Shown here piece after piece: positions 37,120 through 46,220 of a stretch of 64,000 nucleotides of DNA. The position numbers were made by a program, and so were the translations under genes. The stretch comes from Paraburkholderia sp. BL10I2N1. GTDB lineage: Bacteria > Pseudomonadota > Gammaproteobacteria > Burkholderiales > Burkholderiaceae. The first letter of the stretch is position 1. Each line of letters starts with the position of its first letter. The stretch is from NCBI RefSeq assembly GCF_004361815.1, contig NZ_SNWA01000001.1:2232001-2296000 (forward strand), written 5' to 3'. A model generated the notes under the pieces. The model was not told where the DNA came from. It searched no databases and saw nothing but the letters and a program-made list of their open reading frames with translations.

Positions 37120-37551
37120 TCAGGCCAGCTCTTTAACCTGTCGCGTCGCCCGCTCCGAACCAAGGAGACCCTCGAGCATCCGAGCCTCAGCTTTCGCGAT
37201 GTCGTTGAGGGAGACAGCGCTGAGTTGTTCAGTGAATACAGCAAGAGCGGTAGATAAAGGCAAGTAATCTGCATCACAGACACGCCACCCGCCACCCGCG
37301 TGCTCCTCGGCGTTGATATGCATAAGTGCGGCTTGTGCCGATTCAATTTCGCCCGCCGCGCATGCCCGATGACCGAGCCGTCCGAGTTCTTCCGCAATCA
37401 GAAGGGTTCGACCAAGCGCTGAAAACAGGTCGCGTGAGCCGTGGCCCCGTCGGAAAGCATCCAGTGCGGTGTAGCACTGCAGAAGCATCGCCTGCGTCAC
37501 GGGCTCGAGCGAAGCGTGGCTGTAAGTCAGCGCGCGCAGTAAAGGTGACAT
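37120..37551 (-). CDS. Hypothetical helical protein
   Basis: The 143-residue product (MSPLLRALTYSHASLEPVTQ onward) is helical, with ALDAFRRGHGSRDLFSALGR and LLIAEELGRLGHRACAAGEI. No known domain is recognised. The codon pattern looks coding. ATG 37551 lacks a strong ribosome site; an upstream start at 37647 would add a basic tail. Confidence 0.55.
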   Translation of the reverse strand: MSPLLRALTYSHASLEPVTQAMLLQCYTALDAFRRGHGSRDLFSALGRTLLIAEELGRLGHRACAAGEIESAQAALMHINAEEHAGGGWRVCDADYLPLSTALAVFTEQLSAVSLNDIAKAEARMLEGLLGSERATRQVKELA

Positions 37552-38087
37552 AGCCGGACGGCTTTGTTTCCGAGAGCGAATTTTGCGGTTCACGCTCAGT
37601 TGTCTGGTAGCGCGGTAAACGGGCAATATGTTGAGTTGTATGGACAAAAACCAAGATGGCTACACGCCCGCTTTTTGCCGAGCCTCTCAAGGCTACGGCC
37701 AGGTCGGCCCGTTAGCACGCTGTGACCCATGACACCGGCTCAAACCCGATGTGTCTTGCAGCTCAAGGCGAGACACGCGCTGGCCGGACTGTTGTCGCCA
37801 ATGCCAGCTTGACCCGCATGCCGTAATGCGGATGACCAGTTAGATTGGGCCGCGAGGCATCGATGCTGGAGCCTTGGTTTGATGCAGGTAGGCCAATCCG
37901 ATGTCGGCATGCGGGTCAAAATCATTTTGGCGTCGACAGCAAATCTGCTTGTTCCCTCCCCCTGAGGTTACCGCGTCGTTTTGCCGAAGTACACCGCTCG
38001 GCCGCTTAGCCTCCGGCCAGCTGGCGTCGTGTATTATCGTGAACACCGACGTTGCCCCGAAACAGGTTGTCAGCACAGGAGGAGCCA
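37552..38087. other. Intergenic region holding a dispersed repeat
   Basis: No gene is seen apart from weak frames. It contains one copy of the dispersed repeat listed at 37794 and a second GCATGCGGGTCAA core near 37903. Confidence 0.45.
37794..37858 (-). repeat. Dispersed repeat, copy 1
   Basis: About 60 bp, read on the minus strand, match 42300 to 42362 on the plus strand. The shared core is GCATGCGGGTCAAGCTGGCA, flanked by CTCGCGGCC and GGTCATCC on one side and GGCGAC on the other. It may be an end of a lost mobile element. Confidence 0.5.
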
Positions 38088-38516
38088 ATGGACGTATCTT
38101 TTCTCATCGACCCACTGCGCAAGACTGTGACAAGTGTCCCGGATGGCTACGCGCGAGCCGCTGAACTGATAGGCACTGATACGGCGAGCGGCTCGCCACT
38201 ATGGTCGGAAGCGACTGACCCGGATGCCTCTGTCGAGGTGATTACTGCGGACGACAGCCTGACAAACGAGCCCCTTTCGCGTGGCTTTTTCATGGTCACC
38301 TTGACCAGGGACGGTGTACCTTATGAACGCGTATTTGCGGGCAAGGCAATTCTGAACGCCTATGGCAACCCGCCGTCGGACATCAAGGACCAAGTGAAGA
38401 CGCTGAAAGCTGCACGAGAGCGTGTCAGGTTTCTCGGCTCGGAAGATGCGCTCCTTTGGTTCGAGCAGCACGCAGGTGGTGCCCCCTTCAACCTCGACGG
38501 GTCCACGGAAAACTGA
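38088..38516 (+). CDS. Hypothetical protein
   Basis: The 142-residue soluble protein (MDVSFLIDPLRKTVTSVPDG onward) has no recognised domain. It contains a likely beta-rich centre (GFFMVTLTRDGVPYERVFAG) and a helical end. ATG 38088 has a near-ideal AGGAGG 6 bp upstream, and codon use is coding-like, so the gene is probably real. It stands alone. Confidence 0.65.
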   Translation: MDVSFLIDPLRKTVTSVPDGYARAAELIGTDTASGSPLWSEATDPDASVEVITADDSLTNEPLSRGFFMVTLTRDGVPYERVFAGKAILNAYGNPPSDIKDQVKTLKAARERVRFLGSEDALLWFEQHAGGAPFNLDGSTEN

Positions 38517-38885
38517 TTCTCGACGCCGAGCATTTTTGAGTCTGTCGGAGACAGCCCTCGCTATAACCTGCAGGTCACCAGGACCCTCAGTGAGGAACTC
38601 TATGTCGGCTATTCCTGCTCCGCGCCTACGATAGGCGCTTGCTGCTTTAACTTCGTTTTCATGTTGCGCTTTCGCGTGTTCGGGCCTTCGCCAGAGTTTT
38701 CCGTGAAGAAATTATCGGCGGAATTAAGCTGGACTTAAGCCCTGAGAGGGAGATTGCTGGCGCGTCGGGCTCAGGCACCTTTCTTGAGGGACGGCTCTGG
38801 GCTACATAGCCGTCGCTACTCTGAGCACAACAATCTTTATGATGGCGCCGGCCTCCAGCGGCGCCGAAGTCAGCAATCAGCTACG

Positions 38886-39446
38886 ATGAAATCAATGAAA
38901 AAATTCGCGCTCTCAATGGCTACGGCAGTTCTCGCGCTTTCGGCCTCGACGAGTTTCGCACAGGCATCCGACGCGTCGACCCAGAACACACCGACAACCT
39001 GCCGAAGGCACTGGTCAAGGCGCTGAGCGCGGGCATGAAGTTGGAGAAGACCTTTCCGGCTGCAGGCGGCCTGACCGGCTACATCATCCCGCCCTGCAGC
39101 CCTACGAAGCGGCCGGCCTGCAAGTGCGCTGGCTGCCGGTCGCGTTCCAGCAAGCGAATGCTGCGCCACGGCGAAAGCACCTACGTGGAAGAGAACGAAT
39201 CCAATCGGTATTGACCCCATCCCCGTGTCGGTTGCCGCAGAGGCAAAGATTGATGCCAATGGCAAGCTGATGGCCGATATGGGCTTTTCGGGCACGCCGA
39301 CTGTTCTCTACAAGGACGCGTCCGGCGCGTATGTCGCCATCCAGGGCATGCCGACGTTGAGCCAACTGCCGAAAATCCTGAACATGCCGAACAGGCAGTC
39401 ACGGACCCCGAGTTGCAACGCTTCCGTTAACGAGAAGGACATTTAA
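38886..39446 (+). pseudogene. dsbG: Remnant of thiol:disulfide interchange protein DsbG
   Basis: Three frames carry ordered pieces of DsbG: a signal peptide and start (MKSMKKFALSMATAVLALSA), then LPKALVKALSAGMKLEKTFP with AAGGLTGYI, then PYEAAGLQVRWLPVAFQQAN, and finally EAKIDANGKLMADMGFSGTP with TVLYKDASGAY to the stop. Roughly 80 codons that should hold the CPYC redox site are missing, and at least two frameshifts separate the pieces. It cannot encode a working isomerase. Confidence 0.8.
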
Positions 39447-39496
39447 ACGCACTAACTGCGGTCAGCGCTCATCTACCTTCACGCCGCTCTCACAAC

Positions 39497-40048
39497 TTAC
39501 GCATCTGGCTTCCATGGCCAGGATGGGTAGACTCGCCCACTGCTATCAATGCTCTCCCGGTGCTCCTCGGTTTGTCCGCCGTTGCGCTCGACATCATCAG
39601 CGCCCGGAACGTCGTCCGCCTGCAAGCTATCGGGGTTGCCATCGGTCGAATCCGGGCGCACGCCCTCGCCGGCTTTCAACGACGGCAGGCCCACGCCGAA
39701 CCACCGAACTTCACTGCGCAACGCAGCGACGTACGCACCCCATCCCGCTGCGTCGTCCGCGAACAAGGTCCGTCGAACAGTGGAAGCAAGATTCTTGCGA
39801 TTCAGCTCGGGCTCGAGCAGTTCGCGTGGCCACGCAAAGAAGGCCTCGGTCCCGTGCCGAACGAACTGTTCTGCTGTCATGCGCGGCGATACCTGTCCGA
39901 GGAGCGGGAACCCTGCAAGCGAGTCATTCGTTGCGGCCAGTTCGCGTACGGTCTTGTGGCCGTCACCACATTTCAGGAGGAGGTGCACGACCTCCAGTAC
40001 GTCACCAAGGTGAAGCAACAAGGCACGGCGCTCGAATGCATCATTCAT
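39497..40048 (-). CDS. Hypothetical protein
   Basis: The 183-residue protein starts MNDAFERRALLLHLGDVLEV and contains FVRHGTEAFFAWPRELLEPE and WGAYVAALRSEVRWFGVGLP. Its last 50 residues are polar and probably disordered. No domain is recognised. Codon use is coding-like. No strong ribosome site is visible before ATG 40048. Confidence 0.55.
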   Translation of the reverse strand: MNDAFERRALLLHLGDVLEVVHLLLKCGDGHKTVRELAATNDSLAGFPLLGQVSPRMTAEQFVRHGTEAFFAWPRELLEPELNRKNLASTVRRTLFADDAAGWGAYVAALRSEVRWFGVGLPSLKAGEGVRPDSTDGNPDSLQADDVPGADDVERNGGQTEEHRESIDSSGRVYPSWPWKPDA

Positions 40049-40468
40049 CTGCTCATTTCTCTCTACCTAAGTCGAAGCACAATTCTAGCTTGCCAGTCGC
40101 GCAGCGCTGTGAGAGGCACGGTGTTCGCGTTGCCTCGAGCGGCAAGAACTCGGACTTCTCCGCGGACCTGTCTGACAAGGCGTCCATCCTGTCGATTTAT
40201 TAGCAACCCGGAACTGCCGATGCATGGCGAGGCGACAGGAGTCGCCCTCAGGCAACGCGGGCGCGCGGATTTCGATGGTCAGGGTACGAGCCGGACTGTG
40301 CCGTCGGCCGTCCAGCTCCTGGCGATTCTCTGAGGCCCACTCACCTCGAAATATCCGGTTTCAGAAATCACAAATCCCTGGTCAACATTGCGGGCGTCTG
40401 CGGCGTTAAGGAGATGAACGGTGAGAAACCGTCCCGTTACCTGAACGGAAAACCTGCTGGAGCGGAAC
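40049..40468. other. Intergenic region
   Basis: About 420 bp with only short frames; nothing recognisable. Confidence 0.4.
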
Positions 40469-40741
40469 ATGAAAAACACGAACGAGCAGTCCCTGCGTTG
40501 TCAGGTCGAAAAGTGGCTCGCACCGGCTCCCACGATGCACGTTCATGTAACCAGATTCAGTCGCACCGCAGGGAATGGGAGACGCTACGTGTGCGTCGAA
40601 ACGTCGTCACCAGCCGGAGCGCGCGCGTTGTTCTTCTTCAGGAACGATGACGGCAGGTGGAGCGTGTTCCCGCCCACTGCCAACAGGCGGAAGTCAACTG
40701 CAGAGCCCCCTCTCGTGCAGGTGTCCGCCGCCACCTTTTGA
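40469..40741 (+). CDS. Small hypothetical protein
   Basis: The 90-residue product ([20 protein letters not shown] onward) contains [20 protein letters not shown] and a short W-S-V-F-P-P segment. It resembles small soluble proteins often found in Burkholderia-like genomes, but no domain name can be given. A GGAGCGG lies about 8 bp before the ATG. It ends just before a cold-shock gene fragment. Confidence 0.5.
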   Translation: MKNTNEQSLRCQVEKWLAPAPTMHVHVTRFSRTAGNGRRYVCVETSSPAGARALFFFRNDDGRWSVFPPTANRRKSTAEPPLVQVSAATF

Positions 40742-40787
40742 TGACGGTCACGAGTTTGCCGCGCTCACTCCCGGCGCTCGGGATTCA

Positions 40788-40964
40788 AACGATGCGAAGG
40801 GCTTCGGATTTATCACGCCGGACGACGGCGGGGACGACCTGTTTGCCCACTTCTCGGAAATCAGCGCAGAAGGGTTCAAGTCGCTGCAAGAGAATCAGAA
40901 GGGCAGCTTCGACGTGAAGATGGGGCCGAAGGGCAAGCAGGCCGCGAATATCAAACCGGTCTAG
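40788..40964 (+). pseudogene. 5'-truncated cold-shock protein gene
   Basis: Codons [20 protein letters not shown] through NIKPV match the CspA at 55935 from its tenth residue to the end. The first nine codons (including MATGTVKWF) and the native leader are missing. RNP1 (KGFGFI) and RNP2 (LFAHF) remain, but one core residue is changed (KVSFDV to KGSFDV). Downstream DNA to about 41090 also matches that following the intact gene. Confidence 0.85.
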
Positions 40965-41090
40965 GAATAAATCTGCGTCTTGGTGGCCCACGATTCCCGG
41001 TCCGTTGGGCATCGTATTTTCAGGGCGGAGTCAGCCCCAGAGCGCCGCCCGGCAGCGAGCGCCGAGATTCCGCGTCACGCGAAGCTTGGG
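40788..41090 (+). repeat. Segmental duplication, copy 1 (csp fragment and 3' flank)
   Basis: The csp fragment plus about 125 bp of downstream DNA resemble 55962 to 56276. Shared downstream blocks include GGCATCGTA, GGCGGAGTC and CGAAGC in the same order. Confidence 0.7.
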
Positions 41091-41264
41091 TATAGGCGCC
41101 TGGCTAAACTGTCGCCGCGGTCGCACGCAGCGGCAACGAAAGAATACCGCGCAAGCACCGTGCCGCCGTGCAGTTCGCCAAGCAATACTAATGTAATGGC
41201 TTGAGTTATGGCTCGGCCACGCACTCAACGGCGTGGCGACGCCTCAGCCCCTAGCCGGTTTTCG

Positions 41265-41444
41265 TCACCCTGGCAGCCGGCCCTTCGGGCCGTCTCCGTT
41301 GCCGTCGGCTTCTGATTCTTCCTCATCTATCTGAAACCGCGCCTGTTCCCAATACTCGTCGGCGCGTCCCTCCGGGCTGCCGTCTTTTTCCCAGAGCTGA
41401 TAGGCCCTTACACGAATCTTCTCTTCCCGCGAATCGTTATCCAT
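41265..41444 (-). CDS. DUF2934 small protein, copy 1
   Basis: Reading the minus strand from ATG 41444 gives 59 codons: MDNDSREEKIRVRAYQLWEK, then GSPEGRADEYWEQARFQI and an acidic end. This is the DUF2934 pattern (IRxRAYxLWExxGxPEGRxxxYW). A close paralogue lies at 56443. AGGAG precedes the start by 7 bp. Function is unknown. Confidence 0.85.
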   Translation of the reverse strand: MDNDSREEKIRVRAYQLWEKDGSPEGRADEYWEQARFQIDEEESEADGNGDGPKGRLPG

Positions 41445-41813
41445 TGCATGGCTCCTGGTAGGTTCCCCACGACCAGCTAATCATCAATTTGCACAGCGAC
41501 CCTTTCGATGACAGAAGGCGAGCAAGAGCGAACGAAAGAACAGACCAACTCAAAGTCGGCGAACATATGAAAGCGTTCCGGACGCTATCCGCGCTCCCGG
41601 CAACCTGCCGCGTAACGCTCCCTAACCGGGAGCCTGACCGTGCAGATTGCTGGGTACACGTCCAACAGCACCACCTCGCATCCGGGTCTTCGCTTTCGCG
41701 CCCATCGTCCGCATTGTCGCGCAGCATCCCTGACCCTTTCCAGACCGCATATGAAAGTTGACGACCCCGGGATGGGACGCCTCAAACCCGACCAGTGCGA
41801 GCAGGCACCGTGC
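41445..41813. other. Intergenic region
   Basis: About 370 bp. Overlapping minus-strand frames show no recognisable domain; nothing supportable. Confidence 0.35.
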
Positions 41814-42071
41814 TTATTGACCCCCATACTCCGCGTTTATGCGGTCGAGTTCGCCCGATTTGCGCGCTTGCAGCAACTCCTGCTTGACCTGGGCTCGGGT
41901 CTTTCCCGTTGGAGCGCCAGCGTCACTCCTCGTGGCGGGCACACCACCCAACGAGTCTGTCGAAGACACGGTGGGATTTGTGGGCTGCGTTGCAGGCGCC
42001 ATATTTTGCGCGTGGGCATATCCGAATGCGAGAACGGCGGTGATAGTTGCCGCGACTTTGAGCGGTTTCAT
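41814..42071 (-). CDS. DUF4148-type small exported protein
   Basis: The 85-residue protein has a signal peptide (MKPLKVAATITAVLAFGYAH before AQNMA) and ends with the DUF4148 motif GKTRAQVKQELLQARKSGEL. Such proteins are abundant in Burkholderia-like genomes, periplasmic and of unknown function. A GGAG lies 9 bp before ATG 42071. Confidence 0.78.
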   Translation of the reverse strand: MKPLKVAATITAVLAFGYAHAQNMAPATQPTNPTVSSTDSLGGVPATRSDAGAPTGKTRAQVKQELLQARKSGELDRINAEYGGQ

Positions 42072-42299
42072 ATCCATGTACTCCACAAAGTTCGATTGGT
42101 TTGGTTTCTTGAACCGACCACCAGAACCGCTATTTCAAATACGGTCTCCTGGGACTATCACGTCACGGGCAAAGCGGTCGGACGATAAGCCGCGGCATGA
42201 CACTCCCCGGCTGCGTTCTGACTTAATTGCCCAAAAAAACGTCGCACTGAGGCCTCGGCTGACCCACCTACCGCTTAAAACGAGACTCGAGCAACAACG

Positions 42300-42362
42300 A
42301 CTCGCGGCCAATCAAGGTGGTCATCCAAATTTCCGCATGCGGGTCAAGCTGGCATCGGCGAC
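42300..42362 (+). repeat. Dispersed repeat, copy 2
   Basis: Matches the minus strand of 37794 to 37858, with about 6 differences in the best 44 bp. It lies just past the end of the small exported protein gene at 42373. Confidence 0.5.
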
Positions 42363-42372
42363 CTCAAGCGTG

Positions 42373-42642
42373 CTAGCTGCCCTGATAGATATCGCAGGAC
42401 AGGCCCACCGTGCACGAGGCACCGTTTCTGGCTTTGCCGCTGCCGCTGCTTCCGCCGGGCTGGGGTCCGTATCCCAGGTCAGGGGTGCGGTCCATAGTCG
42501 TGGCCGGCTGAGCAGTTGTCATGGGCTGCTGGGCAGACGACGGGTCAGTTGTACCCGACGGTTGCATTTGCTGCGAGTGGGCGGCGCCGGTCGCAGCGAG
42601 CAGGGATACCGCACTGACTACAGCTAAAAGTTGCACTTTCAT
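42373..42642 (-). CDS. Small exported hypothetical protein
   Basis: The 89-residue product has a signal peptide (MKVQLLAVVSAVSLLAATGA before AHSQQ), a Gln/Thr/Pro-rich mature part, and two Cys near the end (ASCTVGLSCD) that could form a disulfide. GAGGTGACGAG precedes the ATG. It has the length and layout of short periplasmic proteins common in this group; function unknown. Confidence 0.65.
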   Translation of the reverse strand: MKVQLLAVVSAVSLLAATGAAHSQQMQPSGTTDPSSAQQPMTTAQPATTMDRTPDLGYGPQPGGSSGSGKARNGASCTVGLSCDIYQGS

Positions 42643-43300
42643 CTCGTCACCTCTTTTTCATCAACGGGTTGCGAATACCACGACCCCGGAATAACAAGGG
42701 GATTGGCATCCCCAGGAGCGCGCGATGGTTGCATCAGACCTTTTCTCGCTCCTTGCTGATTCTTGCTTTCGCTCCACCAAATGCCATACAGCGTCGTCTC
42801 CGACGCCGTTTAGCCGAGCAAATGCGAAGTGGGCTTGTTGCACCGTTTGTGCTCAAAGCCGGACTTATTCGATGACTACCTGGGTAATGACGCGAGGCTG
42901 GTACCGGGCGGGGCAGAAGGATGCGCAATAAGTGCGCTGGTGACAGGACGTTGTACGCCCATTGACCAATAAGACCGCTGCTGCGTTTATGTTATAGAAC
43001 GCAAAGGTCGTGATTGACAGCGGAATCGACAATCGGCAAATCAGGGGCGACAGTCGCGCCTGGTCGCTCGCACTGCCATCGGAACCGGCGACACACCTGT
43101 CGCCCAGGCATCCAGCTACCCGAGGCCCCCGTAGATGCAGTCAACGCAGCGCACCGCCGGTCATGTCGGCTTTCACGATGAATACGACGCCGTCAGAGAG
43201 TCGCTGGCGACGTGGACTCGCTCACCAATCTGCAGGGTCGCTGCCAGTCGCAGTTAGCACTGGCGTCAAGTCGTCTGCGTACCACGCCAATACTTACTCC
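42643..43300. other. Intergenic region upstream of zwf fragment
   Basis: About 650 bp with no supportable gene; frames are short and lack domains. Confidence 0.4.
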
Positions 43301-43402
43301 TGCCGCGGGCAACGAGTCTGCGCGATGCGCCTCATAGCGTGCTGGCAGCGTCTTGCGCTTCGCAAGGTCGCCAGTTGCACCATACAAAACACAAGCGAAG
43401 GA
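43301..43402 (-). pseudogene. zwf: Fragment of glucose-6-phosphate dehydrogenase gene
   Basis: The minus strand encodes SFACVLYGATGDLAKRKTLP followed by ARYEAHRADSLPAA. This is the N-terminal coenzyme-binding motif of G6PD (usual VLFGATGDLAxRKxLPALY). Similarity stops after about 34 codons and the rest of the 480-residue enzyme is absent. Confidence 0.75.
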
Positions 43403-43547
43403 AGCCACGCGCGAACGACGGGTTCAGCGACTGCGGCTCACGACGAGATGAGTAACGTACGCCATCCGCTTCACGAGTGACGTCTACATCGGCAACGGCG
43501 TGATGACGGCAGCAGCGTATGCTACAGGGAGTGTTCAGGAGACAACT

Positions 43548-44432
43548 ATGAGCCTTGCCGGCAAGACCATATTCATGTCCGGTGGCAGTCGCGGCATCGG
43601 ACTCGCCATTGCACTCAGAGCCGCACGCGACGGCGCGAATGTCGTGATTGCCGCAAAGACCGCCGACCCAGACCCACGTCTCGAGGGTACGATTCACACG
43701 GCGGCTGCAGCTGTTGAAGCTGCTGGCGGCAGGGCGCTCCCGCTTGTTGTGGATATTCGCGACGAAGAACGCGTGAAAGCCGCGGTTGCCGAGACCGTTG
43801 AGTTGTTCGGTGGCATCGATATCCTCGTGAACAATGCCAGCGCCATTCGACTGACTGGCACGCTAGACACACCCGTCAAACGGTACGACCTGATGCATGG
43901 GGTCAATGGCAGAGGCACGTTCGTGTGCGCGCAAGCGTGCCTGCCGCATCTCCTCAATTCGCCGAACCCGCACATCCTCACGCTGTCACCTCCGTTGGTC
44001 CACGACGCAAAATGGTTTAGCGACTTTCCGGCATACACCATTGCAAAATACACGATGAGCCTGTTCACATTAGCGCTTGCCGGGGAGTTCAAAGACCGAG
44101 GTGTCGCAGTCAATTCGCTGTGGCCTCGAACAGCTATCGCGACCGCGGCTGTGCGAAATGAGATTGGTGGTAAGGACATGATTGCAGCGTGTCGCAAGCC
44201 TGAGATAGTTGCCGACGCGGCCCACTATATCCTGACGCGCCAGGCCAAGGAGTGTTCGGGAAACTTCTTCCTCGACGACGAGGTTCTGCTGGCAGCCGGT
44301 GTGCGCGACTTTGCACAGTACGACGTGCAGGCTGGGGCTGCATTGCAAGCAGATTTCTTTGTGGAGGCCTTGCCGGGCATGTTGCCGGCGGACAATATGA
44401 CGAAGCGTCCATCCCGCAATCCCCTCCGCTAA
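43548..44432 (+). CDS. SDR-family oxidoreductase (HSDL2-like)
   Basis: The 294-residue protein has FMSGGSRGIGLAIALRAARD (cofactor site), ILVNNASAI, and the catalytic Y-T-I-A-K with upstream Ser (LTLSPPLVHD). The insert KTADPDPRLEGTIHTAAAAV and the end SGNFFLDDEVL are those of hydroxysteroid-dehydrogenase-like 2 and citronellal-type SDRs. ATG 43548 follows CAGGAGACAACT. It is followed 77 bp later by a second SDR gene in the same direction, probably in one transcript. Confidence 0.9.
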   Translation: MSLAGKTIFMSGGSRGIGLAIALRAARDGANVVIAAKTADPDPRLEGTIHTAAAAVEAAGGRALPLVVDIRDEERVKAAVAETVELFGGIDILVNNASAIRLTGTLDTPVKRYDLMHGVNGRGTFVCAQACLPHLLNSPNPHILTLSPPLVHDAKWFSDFPAYTIAKYTMSLFTLALAGEFKDRGVAVNSLWPRTAIATAAVRNEIGGKDMIAACRKPEIVADAAHYILTRQAKECSGNFFLDDEVLLAAGVRDFAQYDVQAGAALQADFFVEALPGMLPADNMTKRPSRNPLR

Positions 44433-44509
44433 ATAGTTAGGATGCGCGGAAACGGACTGACGGCACGGCATACGTAGCTACTCTAGTCCCTGTTGAATTC
44501 GGAGGAACC

Positions 44510-45208
44510 GTGAATCGAACCGAGACAGCGCTGATTGTGGGTGCAGGAAAGGGATTGAGCGCCTCCCTTGCTCGCCTGTTTGCGGCGGAGGGTATGCAGG
44601 TTGCGCTCGCCGCCCGCGAAACGAGCAAGCTCGCCGACCTGGTCGACGAGACGCGTGGCGTGGCCGTGGGCTGCGACGCCAGTCGCCCGGACGAGGTTGC
44701 AGCACTCTTTGACCAGATAGAGCGCGCCTTTGGCGTCCCCGACCTCGTTGTCTACAACGCGAGTGGCCGCTATCGCGCGGCAGTTGAAGCCATCGAGGCA
44801 GAGAGACTTGAAGCTGCCGTTAGGGTCACCGCATTCGGCGGCTTTCTCGTCGCGCAAGCCGCAGCCGTGCGCATGCTGGCCCGCGGCCACGGCACCATCC
44901 TGCTGACCGGTGCTACGGCAAGTGTGAAAGGGCTAGCCGGTTCGACACCGTTTGCCATGGGAAAATTCGCCCTGCGGGGAATGGCCCAGTGTATGGCGCG
45001 AGAGCTTGCCCCAAGGAATATCCACGTTGCGCATTTTGTGATTGACGGCGGCATTGCCAGTAGCTGGGCACAATCAGACGATGGCGGCACGGACGACAAA
45101 TGGTTGAACCCTGACGCGATAGCGCGGGAATACCTTCACGTTCATCGTCAGCACCGCAGTGCGTGGACGTGGGAGGTGGAACTCCGACCATGGGTGGAGA
45201 GGTTTTAG
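44510..45208 (+). CDS. Atypical SDR-family protein (Tyr replaced by Phe)
   Basis: The 232-residue protein has a modified cofactor motif (LIVGAGKGLSASLARLFAAE) and lacks the catalytic tyrosine: the YxxxK position reads F-A-M-G-K. The end (HVAHFVIDGGIASSW) matches a subgroup in which this change appears recurrent. It may bind NAD(P) without classical dehydrogenase chemistry. GTG 44510 has AGGAGG-like sequence 3 to 8 bp upstream. Confidence 0.85.
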   Translation: MNRTETALIVGAGKGLSASLARLFAAEGMQVALAARETSKLADLVDETRGVAVGCDASRPDEVAALFDQIERAFGVPDLVVYNASGRYRAAVEAIEAERLEAAVRVTAFGGFLVAQAAAVRMLARGHGTILLTGATASVKGLAGSTPFAMGKFALRGMAQCMARELAPRNIHVAHFVIDGGIASSWAQSDDGGTDDKWLNPDAIAREYLHVHRQHRSAWTWEVELRPWVERF

Positions 45209-45313
45209 GAAACACCGCTCGCCTCACGACGCTGCGAATTTGGCCGCTGTGCCAGCCGTGGTCTCGCTGAAGAGATAGTGAGACACACCTCGTCATTCTT
45301 TCAAGGACTTCGC

Positions 45314-45622
45314 ATGGACGCTGACGACGAAGATGAGGCGCTTGAGACTCGGCTGGTGCAGGTGCGTGGTCAGGTGCAGGGCATTGGCTACCGGGAAGCG
45401 TGCGTACGTCAGGCCCGGGCGGTAGGCGTCACCGGCTGGGTACGTAACCGCATGGACGGTTCGGTGGAGGTGATGCTGCAGGGTTCGCCGGAACAGCTTG
45501 CCAACATGTGCGCCTGGCTAAACGACGGCATGTCCGCAGCGCTGGTCGACGAGCTTGAAGTGACCGAGGTGCCGCCGCCGTTTGCCCGCTTTGACTACTT
45601 TGAGCGATTGCCCACGCTGTAA
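45314..45622 (+). CDS. acyP: Acylphosphatase
   Basis: The 102-residue protein has the acylphosphatase loop VRGQVQGIGYREACVRQARA (the Arg of the motif binds phosphate) and the GWVRNRMDGSVEVMLQG segment with the catalytic Asn. It hydrolyses carboxyl-phosphate bonds in small acyl phosphates. The N-terminal acidic extension (MDADDEDEALE) is longer than usual. ATG 45314 is preferred to the GTG-type start 36 bp upstream. Confidence 0.92.
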   Translation: MDADDEDEALETRLVQVRGQVQGIGYREACVRQARAVGVTGWVRNRMDGSVEVMLQGSPEQLANMCAWLNDGMSAALVDELEVTEVPPPFARFDYFERLPTL

Positions 45623-45697
45623 AGGCGAGCATTTCGACACGGCGGAAGATGTCGGGTTTTCCATCTGCAGGCCTGTCGGGCGGCGCCATCGCTGATG

Positions 45698-46044
45698 TCA
45701 ACGGGATGGACCTCGGGGCCTTTCAGCTGCGGGGTCACCGCGCGCTTCGAAATACATACAACCAGGCGGTAGCGATATGCCAAACATCGAGGCCTGCCGC
45801 TGGCCCAACGGCCCCCAAAATTCAACCTGTCCGCGCCGACCCCCGACAATGACTTCGCTGGCGCCCCCTTCCAGATAAGCTCCGACCCTCCGGTCGATGA
45901 CCTGCGGCCCGTCCCTGTCGAGAAGCACCTCAACACAGAGGTCGGGCACGAACGGCACGGGGTCATCGCGGTCGAAACCTTCTGGTCAGACGACGCCACG
46001 CGGCGACCAATCCGTTGCGGTCCAGGAAAGTGGGGCGCGTCCAT
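45698..46044 (-). pseudogene. Decayed Uma2-family (DUF820) nuclease gene
   Basis: The C-terminal half is readable (VPFVPDLCVEVLLDRDGPQV, then RRVGAYLEGGASEVIVGGRR) and matches the intact gene at 47965. The N-terminus (ATG at 46044) starts alike (MDAP, FLDRNGLVAAWRRL in another frame), but a 1-bp frameshift and loss of about 90 central codons join the ends. The promoter-proximal sequence TTAAGCG and ATACCCT is shared with the intact copy. Confidence 0.75.
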
Positions 46045-46220
46045 AAGCTTCTCCCCGGGAAGTTACTTAAGCGTATACCCTTCCGTTGCGATTTAACAAT
46101 TATGTATGTGTACCCTGCACCATTAACGCCACTATCACGGCCGTCGCCGGGGTCTGCGGCTGGAGGACTTCGGCACGGTTGTTGCGGCTCCTCCGTAAAC
46201 GTCCTGTGTCGCATCTCGTC

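Noticed and set aside
40575..40964. 129-codon frame containing the csp fragment as a possible fusion protein
   Set aside because: The N-terminal part is the shifted frame of the small protein at 40469; no start is placed close to the csp part.
41585..41827. Minus-strand frame with a VVLLDVYP-like segment suggesting a receiver remnant
   Set aside because: Only a few residues fit; acidic pair and Lys positions are absent.
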